64,000 nt of DNA from Syntrophomonadaceae bacterium (GCA_012840385.1 DULK01000093.1:1-64000); one strand, 5' to 3'; shown: positions 7,901 to 17,255, numbered from the stretch's first letter. The notes: a model not told the origin generated them from the letters alone. Numbers and translations are program-made.

Positions 7901-9181
7901 ATGAGCGGGCAGATGCAGTTGATTGCGGCTGTGACGGTTTTTATTGCCGTTTACGGGTTGATCGTTTTCAACAAGGGGCACAGGACCGTGGTGGCCTTTG
8001 CCGGCGCCATACTCCTGATTTTGCTCGGTATCTTAAGCCAGCGGGAGGCCTTTGCCGCCATCGACTTCAACACCCTGGGGCTGCTCATCGGAATGATGAT
8101 CATCGTGGGGATCCTCCAGCAGTCCGGGTTGTTTGAATACCTGGCCGTCTGGTCGGGGCGACTGGGAGGTGGCGAACCCTTCCGCATCCTCCTGATCCTG
8201 TCGGTGATCACCGCCCTCCTCTCTGCCATGCTGGACAACATCACCACCGTGATCCTGATCGTTCCCGTTACCTTTTCCATTGTCGAGGTTCTGGGGGTAT
8301 CACCCTATCCCTTTTTATTTGCGGAAATCATCGCCTCCAACATCGGCGGGACCGCAACCCTGATCGGAGACCCTCCGAACATCATGATCGGAAGCGCAGC
8401 CAGGCTCGGCTTTCTGGATTTCATTAAAAACCTGGGGCCGGTTGTTGCTCTCATTTTCCTGGTAACTTCCGCTCTTTTCTGGCTGCTGTGGGGGCGCAGA
8501 TTCCGGGTGAGTGAAGAGAAAAAGAAGGAGCTTCTGGATCTCGACCTGCAGGGCCAGATCCGCGACCCCGTCCTGCTCCGCAGGGGTCTAATGGTGCTCG
8601 GCCTCACCTTCCTGGGCTTTCTCCTGCACCAGTTTATTAACGTCGAGTCTGCCACAATAGCTCTCGGGGGGGCTGTGCTGATGCTGCTTCTGACCGATAC
8701 CACCCCGGAGGAGGCCTTCTGGTTTGTCGACTGGTCCACCATCTTTTTCTTTGCCGGGCTGTTCGTTGCCGTTGGCGCCCTGGAGAAGGTGGGGGTGATT
8801 CACGCCCTTGCAACCTGGTCACTCCACGTTACCGGGGGCAGCCTGGTTGCCACAGGCCTGCTGGTCCTGTGGCTTGCCGCCCTGGCCTCCGCCGTTGTGG
8901 ACAACATTCCCTTTGTGGCCGCCATGATTCCCCTGATCAAGGACCTGGGGGCGATGACGGGAATGCCGCTGGTTCCCCTGTGGTGGGCGCTGGCCCTCGG
9001 GGCGTGCCTGGGGGGCAACGGTTCCCTCATCGGCGCCTCGGCAAATGTGATCGTCTCCGGCATCGCCAGGCAGAAGGGTTACCCCTTCACCTTCATGGGC
9101 TTCACCAGGGTCGCCTTTCCCCTGATGATCCTCTCCATCCTGATCTGCCACGCCTACCTCTACTTCTTCTTCCTGCGATAA
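7901..9181 (+). CDS. ArsB/NhaD-superfamily ion permease
   Basis: A 426-residue inner-membrane transporter with about 11–12 hydrophobic segments. The two inverted halves carry the superfamily signatures NIGGTATLIGDPPNIMIGS (about 147–165) and GGNGSLIGASANVIVSG. Members move arsenite, sodium or dicarboxylates; the substrate cannot be read from the sequence. No ArsR or ArsC gene is nearby, so arsenic export is not supported by context. The ATG follows a GAAAGGAA site. It is the first gene of the insert between prmC and tsaC. Confidence 0.85.
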   Translation: MSGQMQLIAAVTVFIAVYGLIVFNKGHRTVVAFAGAILLILLGILSQREAFAAIDFNTLGLLIGMMIIVGILQQSGLFEYLAVWSGRLGGGEPFRILLILSVITALLSAMLDNITTVILIVPVTFSIVEVLGVSPYPFLFAEIIASNIGGTATLIGDPPNIMIGSAARLGFLDFIKNLGPVVALIFLVTSALFWLLWGRRFRVSEEKKKELLDLDLQGQIRDPVLLRRGLMVLGLTFLGFLLHQFINVESATIALGGAVLMLLLTDTTPEEAFWFVDWSTIFFFAGLFVAVGALEKVGVIHALATWSLHVTGGSLVATGLLVLWLAALASAVVDNIPFVAAMIPLIKDLGAMTGMPLVPLWWALALGACLGGNGSLIGASANVIVSGIARQKGYPFTFMGFTRVAFPLMILSILICHAYLYFFFLR

Positions 9182-9572
9182 CAGAAACGGCCTGCGGCGT
9201 CGTCCGCTTCTCCTGCCTGTAAAAACTCACCATATTTGCCAGAAAAATATCTTTCTTGGGTGTCCGAATTAAATTCGGTTAATGCGAAGAATCGGTGGCT
9301 CTCAAGTTCGCCTGGACCGGTTTGGTCAATATTTTACACACTTGTTGGTGTGCTTAACACACGGGGTACCAAGAAAATTCACAGGGAAGCCAACCCCTAT
9401 TTGAGTAATTAACGATACGAAACGAACAGGCCCAAACTGTTAAAGCTGCCTCAGGGGGTGGGAATGAACCGGTGAAGCTGTTGAGGATTCGTCTTTGGGA
9501 GGGAAATCGGCATTCGGGTGGCAGTTCTTCTTAATGGTTCAAACTTTCCCAAAAAAGGTTAAGAAAGGGGTA
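9182..9572. other. Long leader before the first BCCT gene
   Basis: About 390 bases without a convincing gene. A frame joined to the transporter is open from 9495, but its extra N-terminus (MGGKSAFGWQFF...) is unlike BCCT proteins and lacks a ribosome site. Short inverted repeats occur (GAATTAAATTC at 9268–9278; ACACAC/GTGTG around 9340). I recognise no riboswitch class. Confidence 0.45.
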
Positions 9573-11102
9573 ATGCAATTAATGACAAGCGGCGCTGGCT
9601 CGACAAATCGTACCGTTCTGTACATTTCCTCGATCATCGTCCTGTTGTTCGTACTTTTCGGTATGTTCCTGCCTGAGGGAATGGGTCAAGTCGTTAATGC
9701 CGTGTTCGACTTTTTAACTGCCGATTTCGGCTGGCTTTACCTGCTGGCGGTCGCCATTTTTATAGCCTTCGCCTTCGGGATCGCCTTCAGCCGCTATGGG
9801 CAGGTTAAGCTGGGGAAAGACGACGACCGGCCCGAGTTCAGCAACTTCCAGTGGTTTGCCATGCTGTTCGGCGGCGGAATGGGTATCGGTCTCGTGTTCT
9901 GGTCGATTGCCGAGCCGATCTTCCACTACATGGCGCCTCCCTTTGGCAAAGGCGGCACTGCCGAAGCCATGCACACGGCCATGCGGATCGTGTTCTTCCA
10001 CTGGGGCATCCACGCCTGGGTTATCTTCGCCATTGGCGGTCTGGCCCTGGCATACTTCCAGTTCCGCAAAGGGTTGCCCTTTCTGATCAGTTCCGCTTTC
10101 TACCCGCTGCTTGGTGACCGGATTTACGGCCCCATCGGCAAGGCCATAGATATTCTGTCGGTGTTTGCCACAGTCTTCGGCGTGGCCACGAGTCTGGGCC
10201 TCGGCTCCAGCCAGATAGCCACCGGTATCCAGTATATCTGGGGAGTCAAGGCGACTCCTGCTACCATTTCTGTGATCATTGCGGTAATGACCGCCATCTT
10301 CACCATGGCCACGATCTCCGGCTTGAAAAAGGCCATGCAGGCTGTTGCCAATTTTAAGGTCTGGCTTTCAATCGCCTTCATGGTATTTATCTTTATCTTC
10401 GGCGGCATGGTCTTTATCCTGAACAACTTCACCGATGCCCTTGGTGGCTACCTGCAAAACTTTATCGGGCAGACCCTGTGGATGGGCAACCCCGACTGGC
10501 TGAAGGGCTGGACCGTGTTCTACTGGGCATGGTGGATTGCCTGGGCTCCGTTCGTCGGGCAATTTGTTGCCAGGGTTTCCAAAGGCCGTACCATCCGGGA
10601 GTTCGTGCTGGCGGTGACCCTGCTTCCCACCGGCTTCTCCTTCATCTGGCTGGCGATTTACGGCGGTGCGGCTTTTCACCTTGATAAGCTGGCCAATGGT
10701 GCCATCCAGGCCGCCGTCAATACGGACTACACCACCGCCCTGTTCGTCACCCTGAAGCAGTTGCCGCTGTACTCAATTACCGCTCCCTTAGCCATTCTCC
10801 TGATCGTAGCCTGCTTTGTGGGGGCGGCGGATTCCGCAACCTTTGTGCTGGCCATGCTGACTTCAGGCGGCAACATGGACCCGGACAAGAAACTCCGCGG
10901 CTTCTGGGGTATCTTGCAGGGTGCCATCACCATCATCCTGATCCTGGCCAGCGGCACCACTGTGTTGAAAGCCTTGCAGACGGCCTCCATTGCCTCTGCC
11001 TTCCCCTTCATGTTGATCATGCTGGCCATGTGCTACAGCATTTACCGCGCCCTCCGGCAGGATCATGCTCCGGAGCTGAAAGCCGGGGAATTCAATCCCT
11101 AA
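9573..11102 (+). CDS. BCCT-family betaine/choline/carnitine transporter 1
   Basis: A 509-residue secondary transporter with 12 predicted membrane segments. The BCCT signatures are clear: the glycine-rich GGGMGIGLVFWSIAEP of TM3 and the Trp-rich WTVFYWAWWIAWAPFVGQF of TM8 with KGRTIREF after it. The family imports quaternary ammonium compounds. It probably supplies the substrate for the methyltransferase genes that follow. ATG 9573 is close to AAGAAAGG; ATG 9582 is an alternative. The cytoplasmic tails are short, unlike osmosensing BetP types, which fits catabolic uptake. Confidence 0.92.
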   Translation: MQLMTSGAGSTNRTVLYISSIIVLLFVLFGMFLPEGMGQVVNAVFDFLTADFGWLYLLAVAIFIAFAFGIAFSRYGQVKLGKDDDRPEFSNFQWFAMLFGGGMGIGLVFWSIAEPIFHYMAPPFGKGGTAEAMHTAMRIVFFHWGIHAWVIFAIGGLALAYFQFRKGLPFLISSAFYPLLGDRIYGPIGKAIDILSVFATVFGVATSLGLGSSQIATGIQYIWGVKATPATISVIIAVMTAIFTMATISGLKKAMQAVANFKVWLSIAFMVFIFIFGGMVFILNNFTDALGGYLQNFIGQTLWMGNPDWLKGWTVFYWAWWIAWAPFVGQFVARVSKGRTIREFVLAVTLLPTGFSFIWLAIYGGAAFHLDKLANGAIQAAVNTDYTTALFVTLKQLPLYSITAPLAILLIVACFVGAADSATFVLAMLTSGGNMDPDKKLRGFWGILQGAITIILILASGTTVLKALQTASIASAFPFMLIMLAMCYSIYRALRQDHAPELKAGEFNP

Positions 11103-11208
11103 TCCGAAGGCTCCGGACTGCCTGTACAGGCGAAGATTTTGCGACAGGGGAAGGTACAGAAGAGGCGATGGTTAGATAGCCGACTTTCTATGAAGGAAGG
11201 GATGTTGT

Positions 11209-12126
11209 TTGGACAGATTCAATGTTGAGCAAAAGAGCTATCAGATTGCCGGTGTCAGAATCGGTGGGCAGCCCGGGGAAAGGGCCACGGTTCTTTGTGG
11301 AAGCATCTTCTTCAGGGGCCATAAGATCGTCAGAGACAACCTGAAGGGTGATTTCGACAGGGAAGCCGCCCGGGCGCTTCTTGCAGAAGAGGCCGAGATC
11401 TCGGCCGAAACCGGCAACCCGCGCATTATCGATGTTATCGGGGATACTGCAGAAGCCCTGGCCCGTCACGCCGAATTCGTTTTGCACGAGACGGAGTCAC
11501 CAATCCTGTTTGACAGCCTTACTCCTGAAGCCAGAAGCGGTGCGCTGGAGATGCTGAAGCCCGATGCTTCATTGGGTGAAAGGATCATTTACAACTCACT
11601 GGATCCCAACAGCACAGACGAGGAACTAAACACGATCGCCAAATACGGGATTAAAAGCGCAGTTATTTTAGCTTTCGACAAGATGGCCCTGATGCCGGAG
11701 CAGCGCATGCAGCTTCTGACCGCACCCGGTGGTTTGCTGGAGAAGGCCGCACAGGCGGGCATCGAGAATTTCCTGATTGACCCAGGCGTCCTGGATGTGG
11801 CCAGCCTGGCCTGGACCACTTTAACCATTCGCCAGGTCAAGGAACAGCTCGGGCTGCCGGCGGGCTGTGCCCCGTCGAACTCTGTTTACCTGTGGAAGAA
11901 GATGCGCAGCAAGGGTGCCCCGGTCTTCGAGGGAGTGGCCGATGTGGTCTTCACCTACCCCGTGGTTAACGGAGCGGACTTCCTGCTGTACGGGCCAATT
12001 GGCAACGCCCGATGGGTTTACCCGGCAGTGGCGACTGCCGATGCCATCATGGCGTACGGGAAGAAGGCACTGGGGGTACGCATCCGGGACAAAGAGCACC
12101 CGTTGTTCAAGATTTTTAAAGATTAA
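11209..12126 (+). CDS. mtgA: Methylcorrinoid:tetrahydrofolate methyltransferase (MtrH/MtgA-like)
   Basis: A 305-residue TIM-barrel protein of the MtrH family. It begins RFNVEQKSYQIAGVRIGGQPG and has the barrel strands RIIDVIGD, SPILFDS and FLIDPGVLD. In archaea MtrH acts in methyl transfer with H4MPT; bacterial homologues in betaine-demethylating anaerobes (MtgA) move the methyl group from a corrinoid protein to tetrahydrofolate. Placement beside an MttB homologue and a corrinoid protein supports that role. The TTG start sits eight bases after GAAGGAAGG. The exact partner specificity is inferred. Confidence 0.87.
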   Translation: MDRFNVEQKSYQIAGVRIGGQPGERATVLCGSIFFRGHKIVRDNLKGDFDREAARALLAEEAEISAETGNPRIIDVIGDTAEALARHAEFVLHETESPILFDSLTPEARSGALEMLKPDASLGERIIYNSLDPNSTDEELNTIAKYGIKSAVILAFDKMALMPEQRMQLLTAPGGLLEKAAQAGIENFLIDPGVLDVASLAWTTLTIRQVKEQLGLPAGCAPSNSVYLWKKMRSKGAPVFEGVADVVFTYPVVNGADFLLYGPIGNARWVYPAVATADAIMAYGKKALGVRIRDKEHPLFKIFKD

Positions 12127-12264
12127 CCGCTACGGGGGGCTTTCCACACTTTGTTCGTCATGCTCAGCATCTGTTGCGAGCGGGTACCGGTTATTGCCGT
12201 AGCGCCCTCTTAAGAATGGGTGGTGCGGGGTAAGTTATATTTAAATCCAAAAGGGGTGAGCCAA

Positions 12265-13695
12265 GTGTCAAAAGTAACGCTGAAAGTTTTGACGGATGAG
12301 GACATCAGGCAGATTCACAACACATCCCTGCAGTTGCTGCAGGAGGTGGGGATTGAGGTCGAGTACGAGCCCGCCGTCGAGGTTCTGAAAGAGGCGGGGA
12401 TGAGGGTTGAAGGAAGGCGCGTTTTCTTCGACCCGGCCTACGTAGAGAAGAAGGTTGCCGAGGCACCCCACGACTTCACGCTGTACGCACGCGACCCCAA
12501 ACACAACGTACATATCGGCGGAGACGACGTGGCCTACGTGCCCGGCTACGGCGCTCCCTTTGTAATCGACGCTGGGGGAAACAGGAGGCCGTCCACCTGG
12601 GAGGACTACATGAACCTCCTCAAGCTCGCCCACATGTGCGAGGAAATGGACCTGAGCGGCGGGATGCTGGTGGAGCCGAACGATCTGGACGACAGGACCC
12701 GCTACCTGGATGCCCTATACGCCCACATCCGCTACAGCACCAAGTGCCTGATGGGCTCAAGCTACGGGGCGGACGGTGCCAGGGACACCGTTGAGCTGCT
12801 GGCTCCCGTGTTCGGCGGTAAAGATGCCATCAAGGAGAAGCCGGTGGTGATTACCCTGATCAACACCATCAGCCCCCTCAAGCTGGACGCCCGCCAGACC
12901 GGCGCTCTCATGGAATACGCCAAATGGAAGCAGGCCATGGTGATCGCCTCGCTTGTCATGGCGGGTTCAACCGGACCGGCGACCCTGGCAGGGGCTCTTG
13001 CAGTTCAGAACGCCGAGGTCCTGGCGGGTATAACCCTGGCCCAGACGGTAAACCCGGGGACACCTGTTGTGTATGGAAGCGCCTCATCGATTACGGACAT
13101 GCGCACTGGTTCGGTGTCCATCGCCAATGCGGAAGCGGCGCTTCTCACCGCTTCGACCGCCCAACTGGCGAGATTTTACGGCATACCTTGCCGTGCAGGT
13201 GGCGGGTTAACCGACTCCAAGACCGTTGACGGACAGGCGGGGTATGAATCCGCCCTGATGCTCATGTCCCCCGTAACAGCCGGTGTCAACTTCATTCTGC
13301 ACACCGCGGGCATCCTGCAGTACTGGCTGTGCATGTCCTACGAGAAATTCATCATGGACGCAGAAATAGCAGGGGTGATAAGGAGATTTAAGAGGTCCAT
13401 CGACGTCAACGAAAACACCCTTGCCCTCGACGTGATCAAGAAAGTGGGGCCCGGTGGCCACTTCCTGACCCAGATCCATACGAAGCGGAACCACAAGACC
13501 GAAATGCGGAAGCCGGTTTTAAGCGACAGGCAGTCTTATGAGGGCTGGTCCAAGGAGAAGCTCACAACAGAACAACAGGCAGCCCGGGTATGGAAGAAGA
13601 TGCTGGCCGAATACGAGGATCCCGGCCTTGATGAGGCCCTGCAGAAGCATCTCCAGGAGTACATCGAAGCCCGTAAACGGGAAATCACAAAATAA
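12265..13695 (+). CDS. mtgB: MttB-family corrinoid methyltransferase, non-pyrrolysine
   Basis: A 476-residue member of the trimethylamine methyltransferase (MttB) superfamily. It reads straight through with no in-frame TAG, so it lacks the pyrrolysine of true MttB. Non-pyrrolysine members use quaternary amines such as glycine betaine (MtgB), proline betaine, carnitine or butyrobetaine. Conserved stretches include PGYGAPFVID near 96–105 and GGGLTDSKTVDGQAGYES in the later barrel. GTG 12265 follows AAAGGGGTGA; the frame is open to 12220. It methylates the corrinoid protein encoded 15 bases downstream. The substrate cannot be fixed from sequence alone. Confidence 0.88.
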   Translation: MSKVTLKVLTDEDIRQIHNTSLQLLQEVGIEVEYEPAVEVLKEAGMRVEGRRVFFDPAYVEKKVAEAPHDFTLYARDPKHNVHIGGDDVAYVPGYGAPFVIDAGGNRRPSTWEDYMNLLKLAHMCEEMDLSGGMLVEPNDLDDRTRYLDALYAHIRYSTKCLMGSSYGADGARDTVELLAPVFGGKDAIKEKPVVITLINTISPLKLDARQTGALMEYAKWKQAMVIASLVMAGSTGPATLAGALAVQNAEVLAGITLAQTVNPGTPVVYGSASSITDMRTGSVSIANAEAALLTASTAQLARFYGIPCRAGGGLTDSKTVDGQAGYESALMLMSPVTAGVNFILHTAGILQYWLCMSYEKFIMDAEIAGVIRRFKRSIDVNENTLALDVIKKVGPGGHFLTQIHTKRNHKTEMRKPVLSDRQSYEGWSKEKLTTEQQAARVWKKMLAEYEDPGLDEALQKHLQEYIEARKREITK

Positions 13696-13710
13696 AAGGA
13701 GGAGAATGCG

Positions 13711-14355
13711 GTGATTTTAGAGGAACTGAAGGAGGCCGTAATTGAAGGCGACCGTGAGCTTGTCGAAGAACTGTGCCAGAAGGTGCTGGATGAAAAAATC
13801 AACCCGGTGGAGGCTGTGGAAAACGGCCTGATTAAAGGAATCGAGGAGATCGGCCGGCTGTGGACCGACGGAGAGATGTTCCTGCCGGACGTCATGATGG
13901 GAGCAGACGCCCTTAAGGCCGGCCTGGATATCCTGGGGCCGGAGCTGAGCAAGGCAAAGGCGGCGGGTGACGCAAAGGAGGGCAAGGGCAAGATCGTCAT
14001 CGGGACCGTAAAAGGGGATATCCATGACATCGGGAAAAACATCGTAGCGGCCATGATGACCGCAGCCGGTTATGACGTTTACGACATCGGTTTCGACCAG
14101 GACGCCGCCGCATTCACAAACAAAGCGGAGGAAGTCGGTGCCCAAATCATCGCAGCCAGTGCCCTCTTGACCACAACCATGGGCGAGCAGAAGGAATTGG
14201 TGGACTACCTCAAGGAAAGGGGTTTGCGGGACAAGTACAAGGTGATCATCGGTGGAGGCCCCACCACCCAGGGCTGGGCCGACGAGATCGGGGCGGACGG
14301 CTGGGCGGAGACCGCAAACGATGCCGTATCCCTCTGCAACAAACTCCTTGCCTAG
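13711..14355 (+). CDS. mtgC: Corrinoid methyl-carrier protein (MttC/MtgC type)
   Basis: A 214-residue cobalamin-binding protein. Residues 1–88 form the helical cap (B12-binding 2). Residues 92–214 are the Rossmann-like B12 domain with the base-off motif GDIHDIGKN, whose His ligates cobalt. It carries the methyl group between the MttB-family protein and the MtgA-like enzyme. The GTG start has a strong AAAGGAGGAG site. It closes the tight mtgA–mtgB–mtgC set and a hairpin follows. No gene for a reductive activator (RamA type) is in the window. Confidence 0.92.
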   Translation: MILEELKEAVIEGDRELVEELCQKVLDEKINPVEAVENGLIKGIEEIGRLWTDGEMFLPDVMMGADALKAGLDILGPELSKAKAAGDAKEGKGKIVIGTVKGDIHDIGKNIVAAMMTAAGYDVYDIGFDQDAAAFTNKAEEVGAQIIAASALLTTTMGEQKELVDYLKERGLRDKYKVIIGGGPTTQGWADEIGADGWAETANDAVSLCNKLLA

Positions 14356-14379
14356 GGTTAGATCGTGTTCAGGTGTTGA

Positions 14380-14404
14380 GAAGCCGCCCCTGCGGGGGCG
14401 CTTC
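14380..14404 (+). terminator. Hairpin after the corrinoid gene
   Basis: The stem is AAGC(C)GCCCC / GGGGCGCTT with a tight loop, followed by a weak T-rich stretch (CTTACTCTTTAC). It could end or attenuate transcription before the second transporter. Confidence 0.55.
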
Positions 14405-14510
14405 TTACTCTTTACAGTCCCCGGGCTGCAATTGCCAAAGATGGTAAACACCTACGCTGGTTTGTTCATTTGAAACCCGGCTTATAAAATAAGAGCGAGG
14501 AGAGTTGATG

Positions 14511-16022
14511 ATGGCTCTGGTACCCGAAGACCTGCCCGGTGATATCAAAAACAAAAGCTTGGATAAAAAGGTGTTGGGAATATCCCTTTTGATGCTTCTG
14601 CCCTTTGTAATCTGGGGGGTGGTTGCTTCAAGGAGCTTTGAGAAGGCACTCAATAAATGCCTGGCTTTTTTCACCACCTACTTTGATTGGAGCTACCTGC
14701 TGATCGCCGCGGGGTTCGTGATTTTTGCCGTGTGGATGGCATTCGGCCGGTTCGGCAGCAGGAAATTAGGAAACCCGGAGGACAAGCCAGAGTACTCCCT
14801 GCCGGAATGGTACGCCATGCTGTTCAGTGTGGGAATGGGTATCGGGGTGCTCTTCTGGGGTGTGGCGGAGCCGCTTTACCACTACATAGCTCCTCCTTTA
14901 GGGTCGCCCAACACGCCGGAAGCGGCGGATCTGGCCATGCGCTACACCTTTTTCCACTGGGGTCTGCACCCCTGGGCTATTTATGCCATAGTGGGGTTGA
15001 CCATAGGCTACTTCACCTATAAGTATGATCTCCCCTGTTCCGTCAGCACGACCCTCTACCCCCTGCTCAAGGAAAAAACCTGGGGAACATTGGGAAAGGT
15101 TATCGACGCCTTCGCAGTCTTCGCAACCATCGGCGGGGTGGTCACTTCCATAGGGCTGGGAGCCCTGCAGATCAACAGCGGTTTGAACTTGGTGTTTTCA
15201 GTTCCTGCCAACAAAAATGTGCAGTTAATTATCGTCGTCCTTTCCACGCTACTGTTCACCTATTCCGCCATCCGAGGAGTCAGCCGCGGCATCAAGATCT
15301 TCTCCGAGGCGAGTTTCTATATCGGGATCGCCCTGATGGTCTTCCTCTTTATATTTGGCCCCGCCAGGTTTATCCTGCGGTTGTTCACCCAGTCGGTGGG
15401 GTCCTACATTCAGAACATCATCCCCATGTCCTTTTGGACCGATGCGGTGCGGGGCTCCGGTTGGGTGGGAAGCTGGACGGTCTTCTACTGGGCGTGGTGG
15501 ATAGCCTGGGCACCTTTCGTAGGGCCCTTTTTTGCCAAGATATCCAAGGGCCGCACCATCAGGGAGTTCATGATCGGTGTTCTGTTTTTCCCGACGGTGT
15601 TTGACATGATCTGGTTCGGGGTTTTCGGCGGCAGCGGCCTGTATTTTGAGATCTTCCGCCATGCCGGCCTCGCCGCCGCCGTCCAGAAAGATGTGGCCAC
15701 CTCCATCTTCCTGCTGCTGAAGCACTATCCCCTGTTTACCGTGACCGCCATTGCAACCGTGATTGCCGCTGCCTCGTTCTACATCAATTCCGCCGATGCG
15801 GCGGTTTTCACTGCCGGGATGCTCAGTGAAAAGGGCAATCTGGAGCCGCGCCATACGACCAAGGTGATCTGGGGAATTATTAGCGGGCTGGCCGCTGCCG
15901 TGCTGTTGTATACCGGCGGGTTGACCGGTCTGCAGACGGCCTCGATCGTGGCGGCGTTTCCCTTCATGCTGATCATGGTGGCCATGTGCGTTTCCCTTGT
16001 GAAACTTCTGAACAGCGAGTGA
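14511..16022 (+). CDS. BCCT-family betaine/choline/carnitine transporter 2
   Basis: A 503-residue, 12-segment BCCT transporter, a diverged paralogue of the one at 9.6 kb. Signatures: SVGMGIGVLFWGVAEPLYHY in TM3 and WTVFYWAWWIAWAPFVGPF in TM8 followed by KGRTIREF. ATG 14511 follows AGGAGA by seven bases; TTG 14505 and ATG 14508 are in the same frame. With the first transporter it flanks the methyltransferase genes. The two may differ in substrate or affinity, or one may export the demethylated product; this is inference. Confidence 0.92.
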   Translation: MALVPEDLPGDIKNKSLDKKVLGISLLMLLPFVIWGVVASRSFEKALNKCLAFFTTYFDWSYLLIAAGFVIFAVWMAFGRFGSRKLGNPEDKPEYSLPEWYAMLFSVGMGIGVLFWGVAEPLYHYIAPPLGSPNTPEAADLAMRYTFFHWGLHPWAIYAIVGLTIGYFTYKYDLPCSVSTTLYPLLKEKTWGTLGKVIDAFAVFATIGGVVTSIGLGALQINSGLNLVFSVPANKNVQLIIVVLSTLLFTYSAIRGVSRGIKIFSEASFYIGIALMVFLFIFGPARFILRLFTQSVGSYIQNIIPMSFWTDAVRGSGWVGSWTVFYWAWWIAWAPFVGPFFAKISKGRTIREFMIGVLFFPTVFDMIWFGVFGGSGLYFEIFRHAGLAAAVQKDVATSIFLLLKHYPLFTVTAIATVIAAASFYINSADAAVFTAGMLSEKGNLEPRHTTKVIWGIISGLAAAVLLYTGGLTGLQTASIVAAFPFMLIMVAMCVSLVKLLNSE

Positions 16023-16055
16023 GGAGAAATAAATTGATCTGCGAGGGAGTCATCA

Positions 16056-16742
16056 ATGATTAGCCGGCTTTCCTGGCCTGCGCTGTCAGCCGTGTTCAAT
16101 ATTGTACTGATCGACCTGGTGCTGTCGGGCGATAATGCTGCCGTGATCGGTTTGGCGATCAGAAACCTGGCTGCCGATCTGAGAAAAAAGGCGGCCTTTC
16201 TAGGTACCGGCGCGGCTGTCATCCTGCGTGTGGCTGCTACATCAATAGTTGCTCTTTTAATAAGAATCCCCTGGTGCAATACGGTTGGAGGCGTGATTCT
16301 GCTCTGGATTACCTATAAGCTTCTTATAAACAGCGAATCTCAAAAGAACCTCAGGGCTGAAAGCAGTTTCTGGAAAGCAGTGTGCTTGATTGTCGTTGCC
16401 GATTTTTCCATGTCTTTTGACAATGTTATAGGAGTGGCGGGGGCTGCACACGGAAGCGTACCGCTGGTAATTTTCGGGCTGGCTGTAAGCATTCCTGTTT
16501 TAATCTGGGGAAGTAACCGGCTTGCCGGCTTAATGGACAAATACCCAATTATCGTCTTTTTGGGCGGGGCCGTCCTGGTACATACATCTGCTACCATGAT
16601 CATCAAAGGACTAAAGCTCGCTGCGTTTATAGGGCGGACCCCGGCGACATTTGTACCCTGGCTTTTGGCCCTTTCTCTTCTGGTCTGGGGTTGTTCCGGT
16701 AGTTTCAAAGAAAAGGTGCGTGGCGAGAAGCTGAAAAGTTAA
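16056..16742 (+). CDS. TerC-family membrane protein (YjbE-like)
   Basis: A 228-residue protein with about seven membrane segments. Two TerC repeats carry the acidic motifs IDLVLSGDNAAVIGLA (about 20–35) and MSFDNVIGVAGAAHG, which lie in the membrane and probably bind metal. TerC/YjbE proteins are linked to manganese export in other Firmicutes. It starts 33 bases after the second BCCT gene, so it is probably in the same transcript. I see no yybP-ykoY manganese riboswitch. A link to amine metabolism is not obvious. Confidence 0.88.
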   Translation: MISRLSWPALSAVFNIVLIDLVLSGDNAAVIGLAIRNLAADLRKKAAFLGTGAAVILRVAATSIVALLIRIPWCNTVGGVILLWITYKLLINSESQKNLRAESSFWKAVCLIVVADFSMSFDNVIGVAGAAHGSVPLVIFGLAVSIPVLIWGSNRLAGLMDKYPIIVFLGGAVLVHTSATMIIKGLKLAAFIGRTPATFVPWLLALSLLVWGCSGSFKEKVRGEKLKS

Positions 16743-16889
16743 AATAGTGCACGTTAACAAGGTTATATCAGCCACAATTTATTAAGAAAGTTCACTACCC
16801 GGAACCGCATCCTGCGGATAAAATTAATAAAAAAAAAGACACCAGCAAAATTTGTTGCACCTATCATACCCCGAGACGTTCTCATACCG

Positions 16890-16960
16890 GAAGCACCAGT
16901 TACTGTATAATTCAACCCCCCTCCCCCCAAACCCCAGGGGGGTGTTTTTTTTGGTGCTTC
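16890..16960 (+). terminator. Terminator after terC inside a larger inverted repeat
   Basis: ACCCCCCT (16915–16922) pairs with AGGGGGGT (16936–16943) and an eight-T run follows. An outer pair (GAAGCACCA near 16890, TGGTGCTTC ending at 16960) encloses the whole unit. It closes the methyltransferase operon. Confidence 0.8.
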
Positions 16961-16972
16961 TGAGGGCACTTT

Positions 16973-17255
16973 TCTGCCCCGAAAATATGCTCCGGTTTAT
17001 CCTTGCGCTTGCTCCCGGACTCCGGTTGAACTCGCCCTAAGACTCGTCGCAGACGGCAGCCGACCGGCTCCTATGACGCCGTCCATGGCGCAGAGTCGCC
17101 TAGCTCAACATCCTGTTTCGCTTCGGCTGCCGTTAGCTGCTCCTTCGTCAAGGGCGAGTAACAACCTCCGTAGGTCGCTGCGCCAGCAAGGATAAACCGC
17201 TTTTTTGTTCCTCTGCTGGTGCCGCCGGAGGCGGCGTGGAGGTCTGTTTTGGAAA
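16973..17255 (+). repeat. Large palindromic repeat, copy R3 (nearly complete)
   Basis: Order: TCTGCCCC end, TCCGGTTTATCCTTGCGC, an ACTCGCCCTAAGACTCG arm, central CGGCAGCCGA, an inner CTATGACGCC hairpin, then the complementary right half TCGGCTGCCG, AGGGCGAGTAAC, GCAAGGATAAACC and the GCCGCC–GGCGGC hairpin. Left and right halves are imperfect reverse complements. It occupies the gap between the terC terminator and the regulator gene. Confidence 0.85.

Noticed and set aside
7901-9181. Arsenite export operon
   Set aside because: The permease belongs to the wider ArsB/NhaD superfamily, but no arsR, arsC or arsA lies beside it, so the substrate is left open.
12265-13695. Pyrrolysine-containing MttB
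   Set aside because: No TAG occurs in frame, and no pylT, pylS or pylBCD is in the window.
16023-16055. Manganese riboswitch before the TerC gene
   Set aside because: Only 33 bases separate it from the BCCT gene, too short for a yybP-ykoY aptamer.
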